Source: an uncultured Parabacteroides sp.
Lineage (GTDB): Bacteria; Bacteroidota; Bacteroidia; Bacteroidales; Tannerellaceae
Direction: 5' to 3'
DNA length: 64,000 nt
Assembly: GCA_934725305.1 (NCBI GenBank)
Contig: CAKVBA010000003.1
Location: forward strand, 1 to 64,000
Positions 27,815 through 39,214 of the stretch are shown piece after piece; position 1 is the stretch's first letter; each line of letters begins with the position of its first letter. The notes under the pieces were generated by a model, which did not search any database, was not told where the DNA came from, and saw only the letters and a program-made list of their open reading frames with translations. Position numbers and translations under genes: made by a program.

Positions 27815-28291
27815 ATGAAAATGAGAATTTTAAGTTTATTATTGGCAGCCATGTCAATAATGTTTACAAGTTGCGACAACAACGATGAACCAGTGGTTTC
27901 TCCGATATTGTCATTTTATGTTGAATTGGTTGATGCAGATGGCAATCCTATTATTACCAATGAAGCAGAGGCCAAAGAGTTTCTCTTAGTACGAGCCATC
28001 CCGATGGAGCCTAAAGAAAATCTGAATAATTTCGCCGTATGGCCTACACGCCCCGAAAAAGGAGAAGATGGACGATATTATCTGCGTCTTGTAAACAATT
28101 GCGCTTCAGTAAACAGCTATACTTTCACATTGGATAGCCACGCCTTTAAAGCACCATATTCCTTTGAAATGACATGGGACAGCTCTGAACTGAAACAGAT
28201 AACCATCAATGGAGAGAAACCTGCGATTGGAACCGTTCCCAGTTCCCAAAAAGAATATTATACCGTAGCATTGAAAGTGAATCTGAGATAA
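27815..28291 (+). CDS. Small lipoprotein, DUF5034-like
   Basis: The 158-residue protein has a lipoprotein signal (MKMRILSLLLAAMSIMFTSC, Cys at residue 20) followed by an acidic spacer DNNDEP. A beta-rich domain follows with FYVELVDADGNPI near 30-45. The pattern resembles the DUF5034 lipoproteins of Bacteroides and Parabacteroides; the family assignment is tentative. The acidic residues right after the Cys are consistent with surface export. It is alone between two hairpins and has no enzyme motif. Confidence 0.75.
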   Translation: MKMRILSLLLAAMSIMFTSCDNNDEPVVSPILSFYVELVDADGNPIITNEAEAKEFLLVRAIPMEPKENLNNFAVWPTRPEKGEDGRYYLRLVNNCASVNSYTFTLDSHAFKAPYSFEMTWDSSELKQITINGEKPAIGTVPSSQKEYYTVALKVNLR

Positions 28292-28331
28292 AATCAGGCA
28301 GGAAAAGAAAGTTTCTTTCGGAGCCTATTAC

Positions 28332-28366
28332 AAAAAGGGCTGCATCAAACTATGGTGCAGCCCTTT
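28332..28366. terminator. Bidirectional terminator between lipoprotein gene and metK
   Basis: AAAAGGGCTGCA pairs with TGCAGCCCTTT around an 11-12 nt loop, between convergent genes, with A and T runs on both sides. Confidence 0.85.
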
Positions 28367-28391
28367 CTCATTTAGTATTCTATGCGCTAAT

Positions 28392-29678
28392 TTATAAGCC
28401 AAAAGCCTCTTTGACTTTCTCTACATAATCCAGCTTTTCCCAGGTGAAGAGTTCCACCTCTTTGATGATGGGCTTGTCAAGATAGCGAGAAACAAATTGC
28501 TTGGTAACAATTTCCGGCTTGCGACCCATGTGACCGTAAGAAGCCGTTTCCAGATAGATTGGGTTGCGTAACTTCAGACGCTCTTCGATGGCTTTCGGAC
28601 GCATATCAAACAGCGTGCTGATCTTGTTGGCGATTTCACCATCAGTCATCTTAACGTTGCTTCTGCCGTAGGTATTGACAAAGATGTTCATCGGGCGAGC
28701 CACACCGATAGCGTAAGATACTTGAACCAAGATTTCATCAGCCACACCGGCAGCTACCAGGTTCTTTGCAATATGGCGGGCAGCATAGGCAGCCGAGCGG
28801 TCCACTTTTGAGGGATCTTTGCCCGAGAAAGCGCCACCACCGTGAGCACCTTTACCTCCGTAAGTATCTACAATGATCTTACGTCCTGTCAAACCTGTAT
28901 CACCGTGAGGACCACCGATAACAAATTTGCCGGTCGGATTGACATGGTAGATAATCTTGTCGTTGAACAGATTCTGCACGTGAGCCGGGTATTGAGCCTT
29001 TACGCGTGGAATCAAGATCTTCTTCACATCGGCTGTGATCTTCTTCTGCATAGCATCGTCGGCCTCTTGCTGTGTGATACCTTTAGGACCGATAAACTCG
29101 TCGTGCTGAGTTGAAACAACAATAGTGTCGATGCGCAGCGGTTTGCCGTTGTCGTCATATTCGATTGTGACCTGGCTTTTTGCGTCAGGGCGCAGATAAG
29201 GCATCAAGTCCGGTTCATTCTTGCGGATCTTAGCCAGTTCGAGCAGCAAGCTATGAGAAAGATCCAATGCCAGCGGCATATAGTTGGCCGTTTCGTTTGT
29301 TGCATAGCCAAACATCATACCTTGGTCGCCTGCACCTTGTTCATACGGATCTTCGCGCTCGACACCGCGGTTGATATCGCCACTCTGTTCGTGGATAGAC
29401 GAGAAGACGCCACACGATTTGGCTTCGAACTGATATTCGCTTTTTGTGTAGCCGATCTTCTCAATCACGTTGCGTGCTACATCCTGCACATCAACGTATG
29501 CTTTAGATTTAACTTCTCCAGCCAAGACAACCTGTCCGGTTGTAACAAGGGTTTCGCAAGCAACTTTCGAATTCTCGTCGTAGGCCAAGAATTCATCCAG
29601 CAAGGCATCCGAAATCTGATCGGCTACCTTATCGGGGTGTCCTTCAGACACCGATTCGGAGGTAAATAAATAACTCAT
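28392..29678 (-). CDS. metK: S-adenosylmethionine synthetase
   Basis: The 428-residue enzyme makes SAM from methionine and ATP. Motifs include the N-terminal [20 protein letters not shown], the [12 protein letters not shown] hexapeptide-type motif near 116-127 and the P-loop-like [20 protein letters not shown] near 295. It is longer than the E. coli enzyme (384), as is usual in Bacteroidales. The start at 29678 ([13 protein letters not shown]) is clear; an in-frame extension to 29798 runs through the leader. The leader contains a SAM-II-like aptamer, so feedback control by SAM is likely. Confidence 0.97.
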   Translation of the reverse strand: MSYLFTSESVSEGHPDKVADQISDALLDEFLAYDENSKVACETLVTTGQVVLAGEVKSKAYVDVQDVARNVIEKIGYTKSEYQFEAKSCGVFSSIHEQSGDINRGVEREDPYEQGAGDQGMMFGYATNETANYMPLALDLSHSLLLELAKIRKNEPDLMPYLRPDAKSQVTIEYDDNGKPLRIDTIVVSTQHDEFIGPKGITQQEADDAMQKKITADVKKILIPRVKAQYPAHVQNLFNDKIIYHVNPTGKFVIGGPHGDTGLTGRKIIVDTYGGKGAHGGGAFSGKDPSKVDRSAAYAARHIAKNLVAAGVADEILVQVSYAIGVARPMNIFVNTYGRSNVKMTDGEIANKISTLFDMRPKAIEERLKLRNPIYLETASYGHMGRKPEIVTKQFVSRYLDKPIIKEVELFTWEKLDYVEKVKEAFGL

Positions 29679-29761
29679 TCCTTCAAGATGATTAAATGTA
29701 TATGTTTCGTGGAGGATTGACTTGGGAGGGAAAATATTTGCTGAATAGCAACAGAAGTGAA

Positions 29762-29813
29762 ATTTGTTTTTAGCATTTTTTCCTGTGGTTGCAAGCAATC
29801 AAATCTATCCACA
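29762..29813 (-). promoter_or_regulatory. Candidate SAM-II riboswitch in the metK leader
   Basis: On the minus strand the leader reads TGTGG (29813-29809), ATA, GATTTG, ATTG, CTTGCA, then ACCACA closing the P1 stem (29788-29784), then an A-rich linker, ATGCTAAAAA and CAAAT (29766-29762). The order GUGG - GAUUUG - CUUGCA - CCAC - A-rich - GCUAAA is the SAM-II (SAM-alpha) consensus as I know it. CAAAT can pair with ATTTG in the loop to form the pseudoknot. The element starts about 6 nt after the predicted start site, as is usual for this class. It precedes a SAM-synthesis gene, which fits. A covariance-model hit would settle it. Confidence 0.65.
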
Positions 29814-29825
29814 TCAATCCAGCTG

Positions 29826-29859
29826 CAAAGATAGTGGTTTTCTGTGATATATAAATCAA
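29826..29859 (-). promoter_or_regulatory. Candidate metK promoter
   Basis: On the minus strand the -7 box TATCTTTG (29833-29826) is clear; the nearest TTG (29859-29857) gives a 23-nt spacer, a little long. Confidence 0.5.
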
Positions 29860-29991
29860 CTATCTGTTATTTTTATTCTTCGTTGCACTTTGAGGCGAGA
29901 CGAGCGATGAATATTGGCAGAAGCGGGTAGGAGCGGAGAGAGTGTATGTGAAAAGTGTGTTAAATATTGGTAAATATCTTTCTTTTTGACC

Positions 29992-30021
29992 TTGTGGTAT
30001 GGAAACTATTACATACCTTTG
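29992..30021 (+). promoter_or_regulatory. Upstream promoter of the ribosomal protein cluster
   Basis: TTG (29992-29994), 19 nt, then TACCTTTG (30014-30021): an exact match to TTG-N19-TAnnTTTG. The transcript would begin about 145 nt before rpsL. Confidence 0.75.
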
Positions 30022-30075
30022 CAGCGTTTTTGGCGCAAGTGATATAAAAAGGAGTATAAAAAGAGGGTCAACTTC

Positions 30076-30106
30076 TTGATAGTCCGAAAATAAATGTGTA
30101 TCTTTG
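30076..30106 (+). promoter_or_regulatory. Second promoter of the ribosomal protein cluster
   Basis: TTG (30076-30078), 20 nt, then TATCTTTG (30099-30106). Together with the site at 29992 it makes a tandem promoter pair, as expected for a strongly expressed operon. The 30022-30172 leader is otherwise AT-rich without a clear hairpin. Confidence 0.7.
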
Positions 30107-30172
30107 CGCTCGAAATCGAGAAGAAAAGAAGAATATAATTATAACACATTCAAAGTTAAAAAGAAAAAAGAA

Positions 30173-30571
30173 ATGCCTACAATTCAGCAATTAGTTAGAA
30201 AAGGAAGGGAAACTTTGGTGGTTAAGGGTAAATCACCCGCATTGGATTCATGTCCTCAGAGACGTGGTGTTTGCGTACGTGTTTATACTACAACACCGAA
30301 AAAGCCTAACTCTGCAATGCGTAAAGTAGCGAGAGTTCGTTTGACAAATGGTAAAGAAGTAAACTCTTACATTCCGGGAGAAGGACACAACCTGCAGGAA
30401 CACTCAATCGTGTTGGTTCGTGGTGGTCGTGTAAAGGACCTTCCTGGTGTTCGTTATCATATTGTACGCGGAACCTTGGATACAGCTGGTGTTAACGGTC
30501 GTACACAGCGTCGTTCTAAATACGGAGCTAAGCGTCCTAAACCAGGTCAGGCTGCAGCAAAGAAAAAATAA
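30173..30571 (+). CDS. rpsL: 30S ribosomal protein S12
   Basis: This 132-residue decoding-centre protein is the first gene of the cluster. [13 protein letters not shown] contains the Lys at the position of E. coli Lys42/43, and [10 protein letters not shown] contains the Lys at position 87/88, so the streptomycin-resistance sites are wild type. The start [13 protein letters not shown] at 30173 is the family start; an in-frame upstream reading from 30104 covers the promoter region. The C-terminus is a basic tail ([10 protein letters not shown]). Confidence 0.98.
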   Translation: MPTIQQLVRKGRETLVVKGKSPALDSCPQRRGVCVRVYTTTPKKPNSAMRKVARVRLTNGKEVNSYIPGEGHNLQEHSIVLVRGGRVKDLPGVRYHIVRGTLDTAGVNGRTQRRSKYGAKRPKPGQAAAKKK

Positions 30572-30725
30572 GGTAATATCCCTTTCAAACTGAGAATTTA
30601 GATTTAAGTATTAAAGCTGGTTTGAGTTATTTGGATAGGCTAAAGGTTGAGTAAATGGTTCGGCGGAACCGTTGAAGACAAATTAAAGGCAACCAAGAAC
30701 AAGAACGAAATTTTTTTGAAACAAA

Positions 30726-31202
30726 ATGAGAAAAGCAAAACCAAAGAAAAGACAGATCCTTCCGGATCCCGTCTTCGGTGATGTAAAGGTTACGAGATTC
30801 GTTAACCATTTAATGTATGATGGCAAGAAAAATACTGCCTTCGAAATTTTCTATTCCGCTTTGGAATCTGTTAAGGCTAAATTGCCTAACGAGGAAAAAT
30901 CCGCTCTCGAAATTTGGAAAGCAGCACTCGACAATATTACTCCCCAGGTAGAGGTTAAATCTCGCCGTGTCGGTGGTGCAACATTCCAGGTACCTACTGA
31001 AATCCGCCCGGATCGTAAGGAATCTATTTCAATGAAAAATCTTATTATCTTCTCTCGCAAAAGAGGTGGCAAGACTATGGCTGACAAGCTGTCTGCAGAG
31101 ATTGTAGATGCTTTCAATAACCAGGGTGGCGCATTCAAGAGAAAAGAAGATATGCACCGTATGGCTGAAGCTAACCGTGCATTCGCTCACTTCAGATTTT
31201 AA
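30726..31202 (+). CDS. rpsG: 30S ribosomal protein S7
   Basis: This 158-residue 16S rRNA 3'-domain assembly protein has the [19 protein letters not shown]-terminus and ends [13 protein letters not shown]. The 154-bp gap to rpsL is unusually long for this cluster and contains a small GGTTCGGCGGAACC hairpin (near 30657-30671). In E. coli S7 represses translation of its own operon from the rpsL-rpsG gap, so a similar role is possible here, but that is inference. Confidence 0.98.
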   Translation: MRKAKPKKRQILPDPVFGDVKVTRFVNHLMYDGKKNTAFEIFYSALESVKAKLPNEEKSALEIWKAALDNITPQVEVKSRRVGGATFQVPTEIRPDRKESISMKNLIIFSRKRGGKTMADKLSAEIVDAFNNQGGAFKRKEDMHRMAEANRAFAHFRF

Positions 31203-31228
31203 TTTTTAAAGGCAAGGAAAGAAAGAAT

Positions 31229-33355
31229 ATGGCTAACAATGATAAGCAATTGATGTTTACAAGAAACATCGGTATCATGGCTCACATTGATGCTGGTAAA
31301 ACAACTACATCAGAACGTATTTTGTTTTACACGGGTTTGACTCATAAAATCGGTGAGACTCATGATGGTACTGCTACAATGGACTGGATGGCTCAGGAGC
31401 AGGAACGTGGTATTACTATTACTTCTGCTGCTACAACTACATTCTGGAACTATTTGGGCAACCGTTACAAGATCAACTTGATTGACACTCCGGGACACGT
31501 TGACTTTACAGTAGAGGTTGAACGTTCTTTGCGTGTATTGGACGGTGCTGTTGCTACTTTCTGTGCCGTAGGTGGTGTAGAACCTCAGTCTGAAACTGTA
31601 TGGCGTCAGGCTGATAAATATAATGTACCTCGTATCGGTTACGTTAACAAAATGGACCGTTCAGGTGCAAACTACTTTGAAGTAATCCGCCAGATGAAGG
31701 ATATCTTGGGTGCTCATCCGTGTCCTATCCAGATTCCTATCGGTGCTGAAGAAACTTTCAAAGGTGTTGTTGACTTGATCAAGATGAAAGCTATTTTCTG
31801 GCACGATGAAACAATGGGTGCTGAATATAGCGTTGAAGAAATTCCGGCAGATTTGCAGGCTGAAGCAGAAGAATGGCGCGACAAAATGTTGGAAGCTTTG
31901 GCAGAATGTGATGATACTTTGATGGAAAAATACTTTGAAGATCCTTCTACAATCACTGAAGAAGAAATCAAGGTTGCTATCCGCAAGGGTACTTTGTCAA
32001 TGCAGATCAACCCGATGACTTGTGGTTCTTCTTTCAAGAACAAGGGTGTTCAGACTCTGTTGGATGCTGTTTGTGCATTCTTGCCGTCTCCTGAAGATAC
32101 TCCTGCTATCGAAGGTACTGATCCTTCTGATCCTGAAAAGGTCATTATCCGCAAACCGTTGTTTGAAGAACCGTTGACAGCTTTGGCATTTAAGATTGCA
32201 ACAGACCCGTATGTAGGCCGTTTGTGCTTCTTCCGCGTTTACTCTGGTTCTATCAATGCTGGTTCTTATGTGTTGAACACTCGTTCAGGTAAGAAAGAAC
32301 GTATCTCTCGTCTGTTCCAGATGCACTCTAACAAGCAGAACCCGATGGAAACTATCGGTTGTGGTGATATTGGCGCAGGTGTTGGTTTCAAGGATATCCG
32401 TACAGGTGATACTTTGTGTGACGAAGCTCATCCGATCACATTGGAATCTATGGAATTCCCCGAACCGGTTATCGGTATCGCTGTAGAGCCGAAGACTCAG
32501 AAAGACTTGGATAAGTTGGGTATGGGCTTGGCTAAGTTGGCTGAAGAGGATCCTACTTTCCGTGTACAGACTAACGAAGAAACAGGTCAGACAGTTATTA
32601 GCGGTATGGGTGAACTTCACTTGGATATCATTATCGACCGTCTGAAACGTGAGTTCAAGGTTGAATGTAATCAGGGTAAACCTCAGGTTACTTACAAAGA
32701 AGCTATCACTCAGCCTGTTGAACTTCGCGAAGTTTACAAGAAACAGTCTGGTGGTCGTGGTAAGTTCGCTGATATCATTGTTCGCGTTGAGCCGGCTGAC
32801 GAAAGCTTCGAAGGTGCACTTCAGTTTATCGACGAAGTAAAGGGTGGTAACGTTCCTAAGGAATTTATCCCTTCAGTTCAGAAAGGTTTCGAAAAAGCAA
32901 TGAAGAATGGTGTTTTGGCTGGTTATCCGTTGGATAAGTTGAAGGTAACTTTGATTGATGGTTCATTCCACCCGGTTGACTCTGACCAGTTGTCATTCGA
33001 AATCGCTGCTATCCAGGCATTCAAGAATGCTTCAGAAAAGGCAGGTCCTGCTTTGATGGAACCGATCATGCAGATGGAAGTTGTAACTCCTGAAGAAAGC
33101 ATGGGTGATGTTATCGGTGACTTGAACAAACGTCGTGGTCAGGTTGAAGGTATGGAAACAAGCCGTACTGGTGCACGTATTGTTAAGGCAAAAGTTCCAT
33201 TGGCTGAAACATTCGGTTATGTAACAGCTTTGCGTACTATTACTTCAGGTCGTGCAACATCTTCAATGCAGTTCTCACACTATGCTCAGGTGTCTTCTTC
33301 AATCGCTAAGCAGGTGTTGGCTGAAGTTCAGGGTCGTGTTGATTTGATCAAATAA
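31229..33355 (+). CDS. fusA: Translation elongation factor G
   Basis: The 708-residue GTPase drives tRNA-mRNA translocation. G1 is AHIDAGKTT (about 18-26), G3 DTPGHVD (about 90-96), and G4 NKMD (about 144-147). Domains II to V follow, with the domain [15 protein letters not shown] segment. It follows rpsG by 26 bp and precedes rpsJ directly: tuf, which sits here in E. coli, is absent. Length is typical. Confidence 0.98.
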   Translation: MANNDKQLMFTRNIGIMAHIDAGKTTTSERILFYTGLTHKIGETHDGTATMDWMAQEQERGITITSAATTTFWNYLGNRYKINLIDTPGHVDFTVEVERSLRVLDGAVATFCAVGGVEPQSETVWRQADKYNVPRIGYVNKMDRSGANYFEVIRQMKDILGAHPCPIQIPIGAEETFKGVVDLIKMKAIFWHDETMGAEYSVEEIPADLQAEAEEWRDKMLEALAECDDTLMEKYFEDPSTITEEEIKVAIRKGTLSMQINPMTCGSSFKNKGVQTLLDAVCAFLPSPEDTPAIEGTDPSDPEKVIIRKPLFEEPLTALAFKIATDPYVGRLCFFRVYSGSINAGSYVLNTRSGKKERISRLFQMHSNKQNPMETIGCGDIGAGVGFKDIRTGDTLCDEAHPITLESMEFPEPVIGIAVEPKTQKDLDKLGMGLAKLAEEDPTFRVQTNEETGQTVISGMGELHLDIIIDRLKREFKVECNQGKPQVTYKEAITQPVELREVYKKQSGGRGKFADIIVRVEPADESFEGALQFIDEVKGGNVPKEFIPSVQKGFEKAMKNGVLAGYPLDKLKVTLIDGSFHPVDSDQLSFEIAAIQAFKNASEKAGPALMEPIMQMEVVTPEESMGDVIGDLNKRRGQVEGMETSRTGARIVKAKVPLAETFGYVTALRTITSGRATSSMQFSHYAQVSSSIAKQVLAEVQGRVDLIK

Positions 33356-33378
33356 TATTTAGAAACATATATATAAAT

Positions 33379-33684
33379 ATGAGCCAAAAGATCAGAATTA
33401 AATTGAAGTCTTACGATTATTCTCTGGTAGACAAGTCTGCCGAGAAGATCGTAAAGACCGTAAAGGCTACAGGTGCTGTTGTTAGTGGTCCGATTCCATT
33501 GCCTACACACAAACGTATCTTTACAGTGAATCGCTCAACTTTCGTTAATAAGAAATCTCGTGAGCAATTCGAACTCTCTTCATATAAGAGATTAATCGAT
33601 ATCTATAGCTCAACTGCAAAGACAGTTGACGCTTTGATGAAACTGGAATTACCCAGTGGTGTTGAAGTAGAAATTAAAGTGTAA
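33379..33684 (+). CDS. rpsJ: 30S ribosomal protein S10
   Basis: The 101-residue protein has the S10 blocks [14 protein letters not shown] and [17 protein letters not shown]. It is a 30S head protein; as NusE it is also part of transcription antitermination complexes. It opens the S10 part of the cluster, 23 bp after fusA. Confidence 0.98.
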   Translation: MSQKIRIKLKSYDYSLVDKSAEKIVKTVKATGAVVSGPIPLPTHKRIFTVNRSTFVNKKSREQFELSSYKRLIDIYSSTAKTVDALMKLELPSGVEVEIKV

Positions 33685-33705
33685 GTTTTTTAACAATTAA
33701 GTGAA

Positions 33706-34323
33706 ATGCCAGGATTATTAGGAAAGAAAATCGGAATGACATCCGTTTTCAGTGCCGAGGGAAAAAATGTTCCATGCACTGTTATCGAAGTAGGTCCTTG
33801 TGTAGTTACACAGATCAAGACTTTGGAAAAAGATGGCTATGAGGCTGTACAGTTGGGTTTTGAAGACAAGAAGGAAAAACACACAACTCAGCCTGAAATG
33901 GGTCACTTCAAAAAAGCCGGTGTAGCTCCCAAGAGATACTTGGCCGAGTTCAAGAATTTCGAAACTGAATATAAGTTGGGTGATGTAATCACAGTTGATT
34001 ACATGGAAGGCGCAGGTTTCGTAGATGTAATTGGTACCTCAAAAGGTAAAGGTTTCCAGGGTGTAGTTAAGCGTCACGGTTTTGGTGGTGTTGGTCAGAC
34101 TACTCACGGTCAGCACAACCGTGCTCGTAAGCCGGGTTCTATTGGTGCTTGTTCTTATCCTGCGAAAGTATTCAAGGGAATGCGAATGGGAGGCCAGCTG
34201 GGTGCTGAACGCGTAACTGTTCAGAACTTGCAGGTGATCAAGGTAATGCCGGAACACAATCTTTTATTGGTTAAAGGATCTGTTCCTGGAGCAAAAGGTT
34301 CAATCTTATTAATTGAAAAGTAA
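33706..34323 (+). CDS. rplC: 50S ribosomal protein L3
   Basis: The 205-residue protein starts [16 protein letters not shown] and contains the [19 protein letters not shown] segment near the peptidyl-transferase centre. It shares one base with the rplD start (TAATG), so the two are translationally coupled. Confidence 0.98.
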   Translation: MPGLLGKKIGMTSVFSAEGKNVPCTVIEVGPCVVTQIKTLEKDGYEAVQLGFEDKKEKHTTQPEMGHFKKAGVAPKRYLAEFKNFETEYKLGDVITVDYMEGAGFVDVIGTSKGKGFQGVVKRHGFGGVGQTTHGQHNRARKPGSIGACSYPAKVFKGMRMGGQLGAERVTVQNLQVIKVMPEHNLLLVKGSVPGAKGSILLIEK

Positions 34324-34952
34324 TGGAACTGAGCGTATTAAATATTAAAGGTGAAGATACCGGAAGAAAGGTAACTTTGAACGATGCGATCTTCGGCATT
34401 GAACCCAATGATCATGCTATCTACTTGGATGTAAAACAGTATTTGGCAAATCAGCGTCAGGGAACACATAAGTCAAAAGAAAGAAGTGAAGTATCTGGTA
34501 GCACACGCAAGTTGATCCGTCAGAAAGGTGGCGGTGGCGCTCGTCGTGGTGATATCAACTCTCCGGTATTGGTAGGTGGTGGCCGTGTATTTGGTCCGAA
34601 ACCTCGTGACTATAGATTTAAGCTGAACAAGAAAGTAAAATCATTGGCTCGTAAGTCAGCTTTGTCTTATAAAGCACAGAATAACGCAATTGTTGTTGTA
34701 GAAGATTTCACTATGGAAGCTCCTAAAACAAAAGAATTTGTAACAATTGCTAAAAACCTAAAAGTGGCTGATAAAAAGTTACTTATGGTTTTCCCGGAGA
34801 AAAATAATTTAGTATATTTGTCCGCTCGCAATTTAGAGTTGGCAAGTGTAGTAACAGTTTCTGAATTAAACACTTATAATGTGTTGAATAATGTTAATTT
34901 GGTGTTGACAGAAGGTTCAGTTGCTGCTATTGAAAAACTTTTTAAAGCATAA
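34323..34952 (+). CDS. rplD: 50S ribosomal protein L4
   Basis: The 209-residue protein has the exit-tunnel loop rich in Gly and Arg ([16 protein letters not shown] near 60-75) and the [12 protein letters not shown] motif. L4 autoregulates the S10 operon in E. coli; no equivalent leader was recognised here. Its start overlaps rplC by one base. Confidence 0.98.
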   Translation: MELSVLNIKGEDTGRKVTLNDAIFGIEPNDHAIYLDVKQYLANQRQGTHKSKERSEVSGSTRKLIRQKGGGGARRGDINSPVLVGGGRVFGPKPRDYRFKLNKKVKSLARKSALSYKAQNNAIVVVEDFTMEAPKTKEFVTIAKNLKVADKKLLMVFPEKNNLVYLSARNLELASVVTVSELNTYNVLNNVNLVLTEGSVAAIEKLFKA

Positions 34953-34964
34953 GGAGTAGTATAA

Positions 34965-35258
34965 ATGGGAATTATCATTAAGCCTATAGTTACAGAGAAG
35001 CAAACAGCGATTACTGAAAAGATGGAAAATCGCTATGGTTTTCGTGTTTCTCCTGATGCCAACAAGTTGGAGATTAGAAAAGCTGTAGAGGAAATGTATA
35101 ATGTGCATGTAGTTGATGTTAACACCATCAACTACTCTGGCAAGCAGAAGAGCCGTTATACAAAGTCTGGTATCATCAATGGTAAGCAGACAGCTTTCAA
35201 GAAAGCAATCGTAACGTTGAAAGAAGGAGAAACAATTGATTTCTTTAGTAATATCTAA
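34965..35258 (+). CDS. rplW: 50S ribosomal protein L23
   Basis: This 97-residue protein at the tunnel exit binds trigger factor and SRP. It has [17 protein letters not shown] at the N-terminus and the RFxVxxDANKxEIxxAVE-type block. It lies 12 bp after rplD and 8 bp before rplB. Confidence 0.97.
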   Translation: MGIIIKPIVTEKQTAITEKMENRYGFRVSPDANKLEIRKAVEEMYNVHVVDVNTINYSGKQKSRYTKSGIINGKQTAFKKAIVTLKEGETIDFFSNI

Positions 35259-35266
35259 AAAAAGAA

Positions 35267-36091
<825 letters not shown>

Positions 36092-36111
36092 TCTGATTAA
36101 TTAAGTAAACT

Positions 36112-36381
36112 ATGAGTCGTTCGCTAAAAAAAGGCCCGTATATTAATGTTAAGCTTGAAAAGAAAGTCTTGGCTATGAATGAGTCAGGTAAAAAAGCAGT
36201 CGTTAAGACATGGGCAAGAGCTTCAATGATTTCGCCTGATTTTGTAGGCCATACTATTGCAGTTCATAATGGAAATAAATTTATTCCTGTTTTTGTTACC
36301 GAAAATATGGTAGGTCACAAGTTGGGAGAATTCTCTCCGACACGTACATTCCGTGGTCACGCCGGTAACAAGAAGAAATAA
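36112..36381 (+). CDS. rpsS: 30S ribosomal protein S19
   Basis: The 89-residue 30S head protein starts [11 protein letters not shown] and contains [18 protein letters not shown]. It is 52 bp before rplV, one of the longer gaps in the S10 section. Confidence 0.98.
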   Translation: MSRSLKKGPYINVKLEKKVLAMNESGKKAVVKTWARASMISPDFVGHTIAVHNGNKFIPVFVTENMVGHKLGEFSPTRTFRGHAGNKKK

Positions 36382-36433
36382 TATCGGTAGTAACAGGAAT
36401 TCAGGAATCTGAAAATAAAAAGAATCGAAAAAA

Positions 36434-36844
36434 ATGGGTGCTAGAAAAAGAATATCAGCTGAAGCAAGAAAGGAAGCCCAGAAGACCATGTACTTCGCAA
36501 AGTTGCGCAACGTGCCGACTTCTCCTCGCAAAATGCGTCTGGTAGTAGACATGATTCGCGGTATGGAAGTTTTCCGTGCGCTTGGTGTTTTGAAGTTTTC
36601 TAATAAGGAAGCTGCAGCAAGAGTAGAAAAATTGCTTCGTTCAGCTATTGCTAATTGGGAGCAGAAGAATGAACGTAAGGCAGAAGCTGGGGAATTGTGT
36701 GTTTCTTCAATCAGCGTAGATTGCGCAACAACATTGAAGAGAATGCGTCCGGCTCCTCAGGGAAGAGGTTACAGAATTCGCAAACGTTCGAACCATGTAA
36801 CTCTGTTTGTTGATACACTTAGTAAAAACGATAGTCAAAATTAA
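36434..36844 (+). CDS. rplV: 50S ribosomal protein L22
   Basis: The 136-residue tunnel protein has [19 protein letters not shown] and the beta-hairpin with [20 protein letters not shown], which lines the exit tunnel and is a macrolide-resistance site in other bacteria. It lies 6 bp before rpsC. Confidence 0.98.
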   Translation: MGARKRISAEARKEAQKTMYFAKLRNVPTSPRKMRLVVDMIRGMEVFRALGVLKFSNKEAAARVEKLLRSAIANWEQKNERKAEAGELCVSSISVDCATTLKRMRPAPQGRGYRIRKRSNHVTLFVDTLSKNDSQN

Positions 36845-36850
36845 TAGCAG

Positions 36851-37585
36851 ATGGGACAAAAAGTTAATCCGGTTAGTAATCGTTTGGGAATTATCCGTGG
36901 TTGGGATTCCAATTGGTATGGCGGCAAAAATTACGGAGATACTTTGTTAGAAGATAGCAAAATCCGTAAGTATTTGAATGCCCGTCTTGCAAAGGCTAGT
37001 GTATCTCGTATCGTTATTGAACGTACGCTGAAGTTGATTACAATTACAGTTTGCACATCACGTCCGGGTATCATCATCGGTAAAGGTGGTCAGGAAGTTG
37101 ATAAGTTGAAAGAAGAGTTGAAGAAGATCACTGATAAGGATGTTCAGATCAACATCTTTGAGGTGAAAAGACCTGAATTGGATGCTGTTATTGTTGCAAA
37201 CAACATTGCTCGTCAGCTTGAAGGTAGAATCGCTTACCGTCGCGCTATCAAAATGGCCATTGCTTCTACAATGCGCATGGGTGCCGAGGGTATCAAGATT
37301 CAAATCTCTGGTCGTTTGAATGGTGCTGAAATGGCTCGTTCAGAAATGTATAAAGAAGGTAGAACTCCGTTGCACACTTTCAGAGCAGATATCGACTATG
37401 CTTTGGCTGAAGCATTGACAAAGGTTGGTTTGCTGGGTGTTAAGGTTTGGATCTGTCGTGGTGAAGTTTATGGCAAGCGTGATTTGGCTCCTTCTTTCAC
37501 TGCAACTAAAGAATCTGGACGCAGAAACGAAAACAACGGCGGCAACAGAGAAAAGAACTTCAAGAGAAAAAAAGCTAATCGTTAA
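36851..37585 (+). CDS. rpsC: 30S ribosomal protein S3
   Basis: The 244-residue protein contains a KH domain with the GxxG loop in [16 protein letters not shown]. The C-terminal domain includes the RGEVYGKRD stretch of the mRNA entry helicase site, and a basic Asn/Arg-rich tail follows. Confidence 0.98.
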   Translation: MGQKVNPVSNRLGIIRGWDSNWYGGKNYGDTLLEDSKIRKYLNARLAKASVSRIVIERTLKLITITVCTSRPGIIIGKGGQEVDKLKEELKKITDKDVQINIFEVKRPELDAVIVANNIARQLEGRIAYRRAIKMAIASTMRMGAEGIKIQISGRLNGAEMARSEMYKEGRTPLHTFRADIDYALAEALTKVGLLGVKVWICRGEVYGKRDLAPSFTATKESGRRNENNGGNREKNFKRKKANR

Positions 37586-37605
37586 ACGTTAGAATTTAAG
37601 TAGAG

Positions 37606-38040
37606 ATGTTACAACCAAAGAAAACCAAGTTCAGAAGAGCACAAAAGGGCCGTATGAAGGGCGAAGCTCAGCGCGGTAACCAGTTGGCTTTCGGATCTTT
37701 TGGTATAAAAGCGTTAGAAAATAAATGGATTACCGGTCGTCAGATCGAAGCTGCCCGTATTGCTGTAACACGTTATATGCAGCGTCAGGGACAAGTTTGG
37801 GTTCGTATCTTCCCGGATAAGCCTATCACTAAGAAGCCTGCTGAAGTACGTATGGGTAAAGGTAAAGGTAATCCAGAAGGTTTTGTTGCGCCTGTTACTC
37901 CAGGCCGTCTGATTTTTGAGATCGAAGGTGTTTCTTTTGATATTGCTAAAGAAGCTTTGCGTTTAGCTGCTCAGAAACTTCCGGTGACAACAAAATTTGT
38001 TGTTAGACGTGATTATGATATGTCTAATCAAAATGCGTAA
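37606..38040 (+). CDS. rplP: 50S ribosomal protein L16
   Basis: The 144-residue protein has [19 protein letters not shown] at the N-terminus and the [17 protein letters not shown] loop near the A-site tRNA. The Arg hydroxylated by YcfD in E. coli lies in this region; no such enzyme is in the window. Confidence 0.98.
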   Translation: MLQPKKTKFRRAQKGRMKGEAQRGNQLAFGSFGIKALENKWITGRQIEAARIAVTRYMQRQGQVWVRIFPDKPITKKPAEVRMGKGKGNPEGFVAPVTPGRLIFEIEGVSFDIAKEALRLAAQKLPVTTKFVVRRDYDMSNQNA

Positions 38041-38046
38041 TTTGTT

Positions 38047-38244
38047 ATGAAGATTGCAGAAATTAGAGAATTAAGTACAAAGGAGTTGCTCGAAAGAGTA
38101 GATGCTGAAGTGGCTGCTTACGATCAGAAGTTGATCAACCATAGCATTTCTCCTGTAGATAACCCTGCACAGATCAAACAACAACGCAGGATGATTGCGC
38201 GCATGAAGACAGAATTGCGCCAGAGAGAACTTAACAACAAATAA
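38047..38244 (+). CDS. rpmC: 50S ribosomal protein L29
   Basis: The 65-residue two-helix protein starts MKIAEIRELSTKELLERV and has the closing block RRMIARMKTELRQRE. It lies 6 bp after rplP. Confidence 0.96.
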   Translation: MKIAEIRELSTKELLERVDAEVAAYDQKLINHSISPVDNPAQIKQQRRMIARMKTELRQRELNNK

Positions 38245-38253
38245 TTGAGCCTG

Positions 38254-38511
38254 ATGGAAACTAGAAATTTAAGAAAAGAAAGAACGGGCGTGGTTACTAG
38301 CAACAAGATGGAAAAGAGCATCACTGTTGCTGTTAAATGGAAGGAAAAACACCCCATTTATGGTAAATTCGTTAACAAAACGAAGAAATATCATGCTCAT
38401 GATGAAAAGAATGAATGCAATATTGGCGATACCGTAAGAATTATGGAAACTCGTCCTTTGAGCAAAACAAAAAGATGGAGATTAGTTCAAATAATCGAAA
38501 GGGCTAAGTAA
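38254..38511 (+). CDS. rpsQ: 30S ribosomal protein S17
   Basis: The 85-residue protein starts [19 protein letters not shown] and carries [20 protein letters not shown]. The ATG at 38254 was chosen over an in-frame TTG at 38245 because it matches the family start and leaves a 9-bp gap after rpmC. Confidence 0.97.
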   Translation: METRNLRKERTGVVTSNKMEKSITVAVKWKEKHPIYGKFVNKTKKYHAHDEKNECNIGDTVRIMETRPLSKTKRWRLVQIIERAK

Positions 38512-38512
38512 C

Positions 38513-38878
38513 ATGATACAACAAGAATCAAGACTAGTAGTAGCAGATAATAGTGGCGCAAAAGAAGCTTTGTGTATCCGCGTTTTGGGTGGTACAAGAA
38601 AGCGTTATGCGACTGTTGGTGATGTGATCGTAGTAGCAATCAAGAGCGTAATCCCGTCAAGTGATGTTAAGAAGGGCGCTGTTTCTAAGGCTATGATCGT
38701 TCGCACAAAGAAAGAAATCCGTCGTGCTGATGGTTCTTACATTCGCTTCGATGACAACGCATGTGTGTTGTTGAATGCTGGTGGGGATATTCGTGGAAGC
38801 CGTATCTTTGGTCCGGTTGCCAGAGAACTTCGTGCAAAAAACATGAAAATTGTATCACTTGCACCTGAAGTGCTTTAA
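38513..38878 (+). CDS. rplN: 50S ribosomal protein L14
   Basis: The 121-residue protein starts [19 protein letters not shown] and has the [11 protein letters not shown] block and the [11 protein letters not shown] end. It is one base after the rpsQ stop. Confidence 0.98.
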   Translation: MIQQESRLVVADNSGAKEALCIRVLGGTRKRYATVGDVIVVAIKSVIPSSDVKKGAVSKAMIVRTKKEIRRADGSYIRFDDNACVLLNAGGDIRGSRIFGPVARELRAKNMKIVSLAPEVL

Positions 38879-38893
38879 TAAAATTTTAAGGTA

Positions 38894-39214
38894 ATGAGTA
38901 AATTACATATTAAAAAAGGCGATATTGTATTTGTTAATGCCGGCGAAGATAAAGGTAAAACAGGTCGTGTTTTGCAGGTGCTTGTAAAGGACAATCGTGC
39001 GATTGTTGAAGGCATTAATATGGTATCTAAGCATACTAAGCCTAATGCAAAGAATCCTCAGGGAGGAATCGAAAAGAAAGAAGCTCCTATCCATATCTCT
39101 AACCTGAACGTGGTTGATCCTAAATCAGGCAAGCCGACTCGAATCGGTCGCAAATTGAATGAGACAGGTGCTTTAGTGCGTTATTCAAAAAAATCAGGGG
39201 AGGAGATTAAGTAA
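38894..39214 (+). CDS. rplX: 50S ribosomal protein L24
   Basis: The 106-residue protein carries a KOW motif, [20 protein letters not shown], near 7-26 and the [18 protein letters not shown] block. Its stop overlaps the rplE start by one base. Confidence 0.98.
   Translation: MSKLHIKKGDIVFVNAGEDKGKTGRVLQVLVKDNRAIVEGINMVSKHTKPNAKNPQGGIEKKEAPIHISNLNVVDPKSGKPTRIGRKLNETGALVRYSKKSGEEIK

Noticed and set aside
30572..30725. A tRNA or S7 leader in the rpsL-rpsG gap
   Set aside because: Only a short GGTTCGGCGGAACC hairpin was seen; no cloverleaf or convincing S7 site could be drawn.
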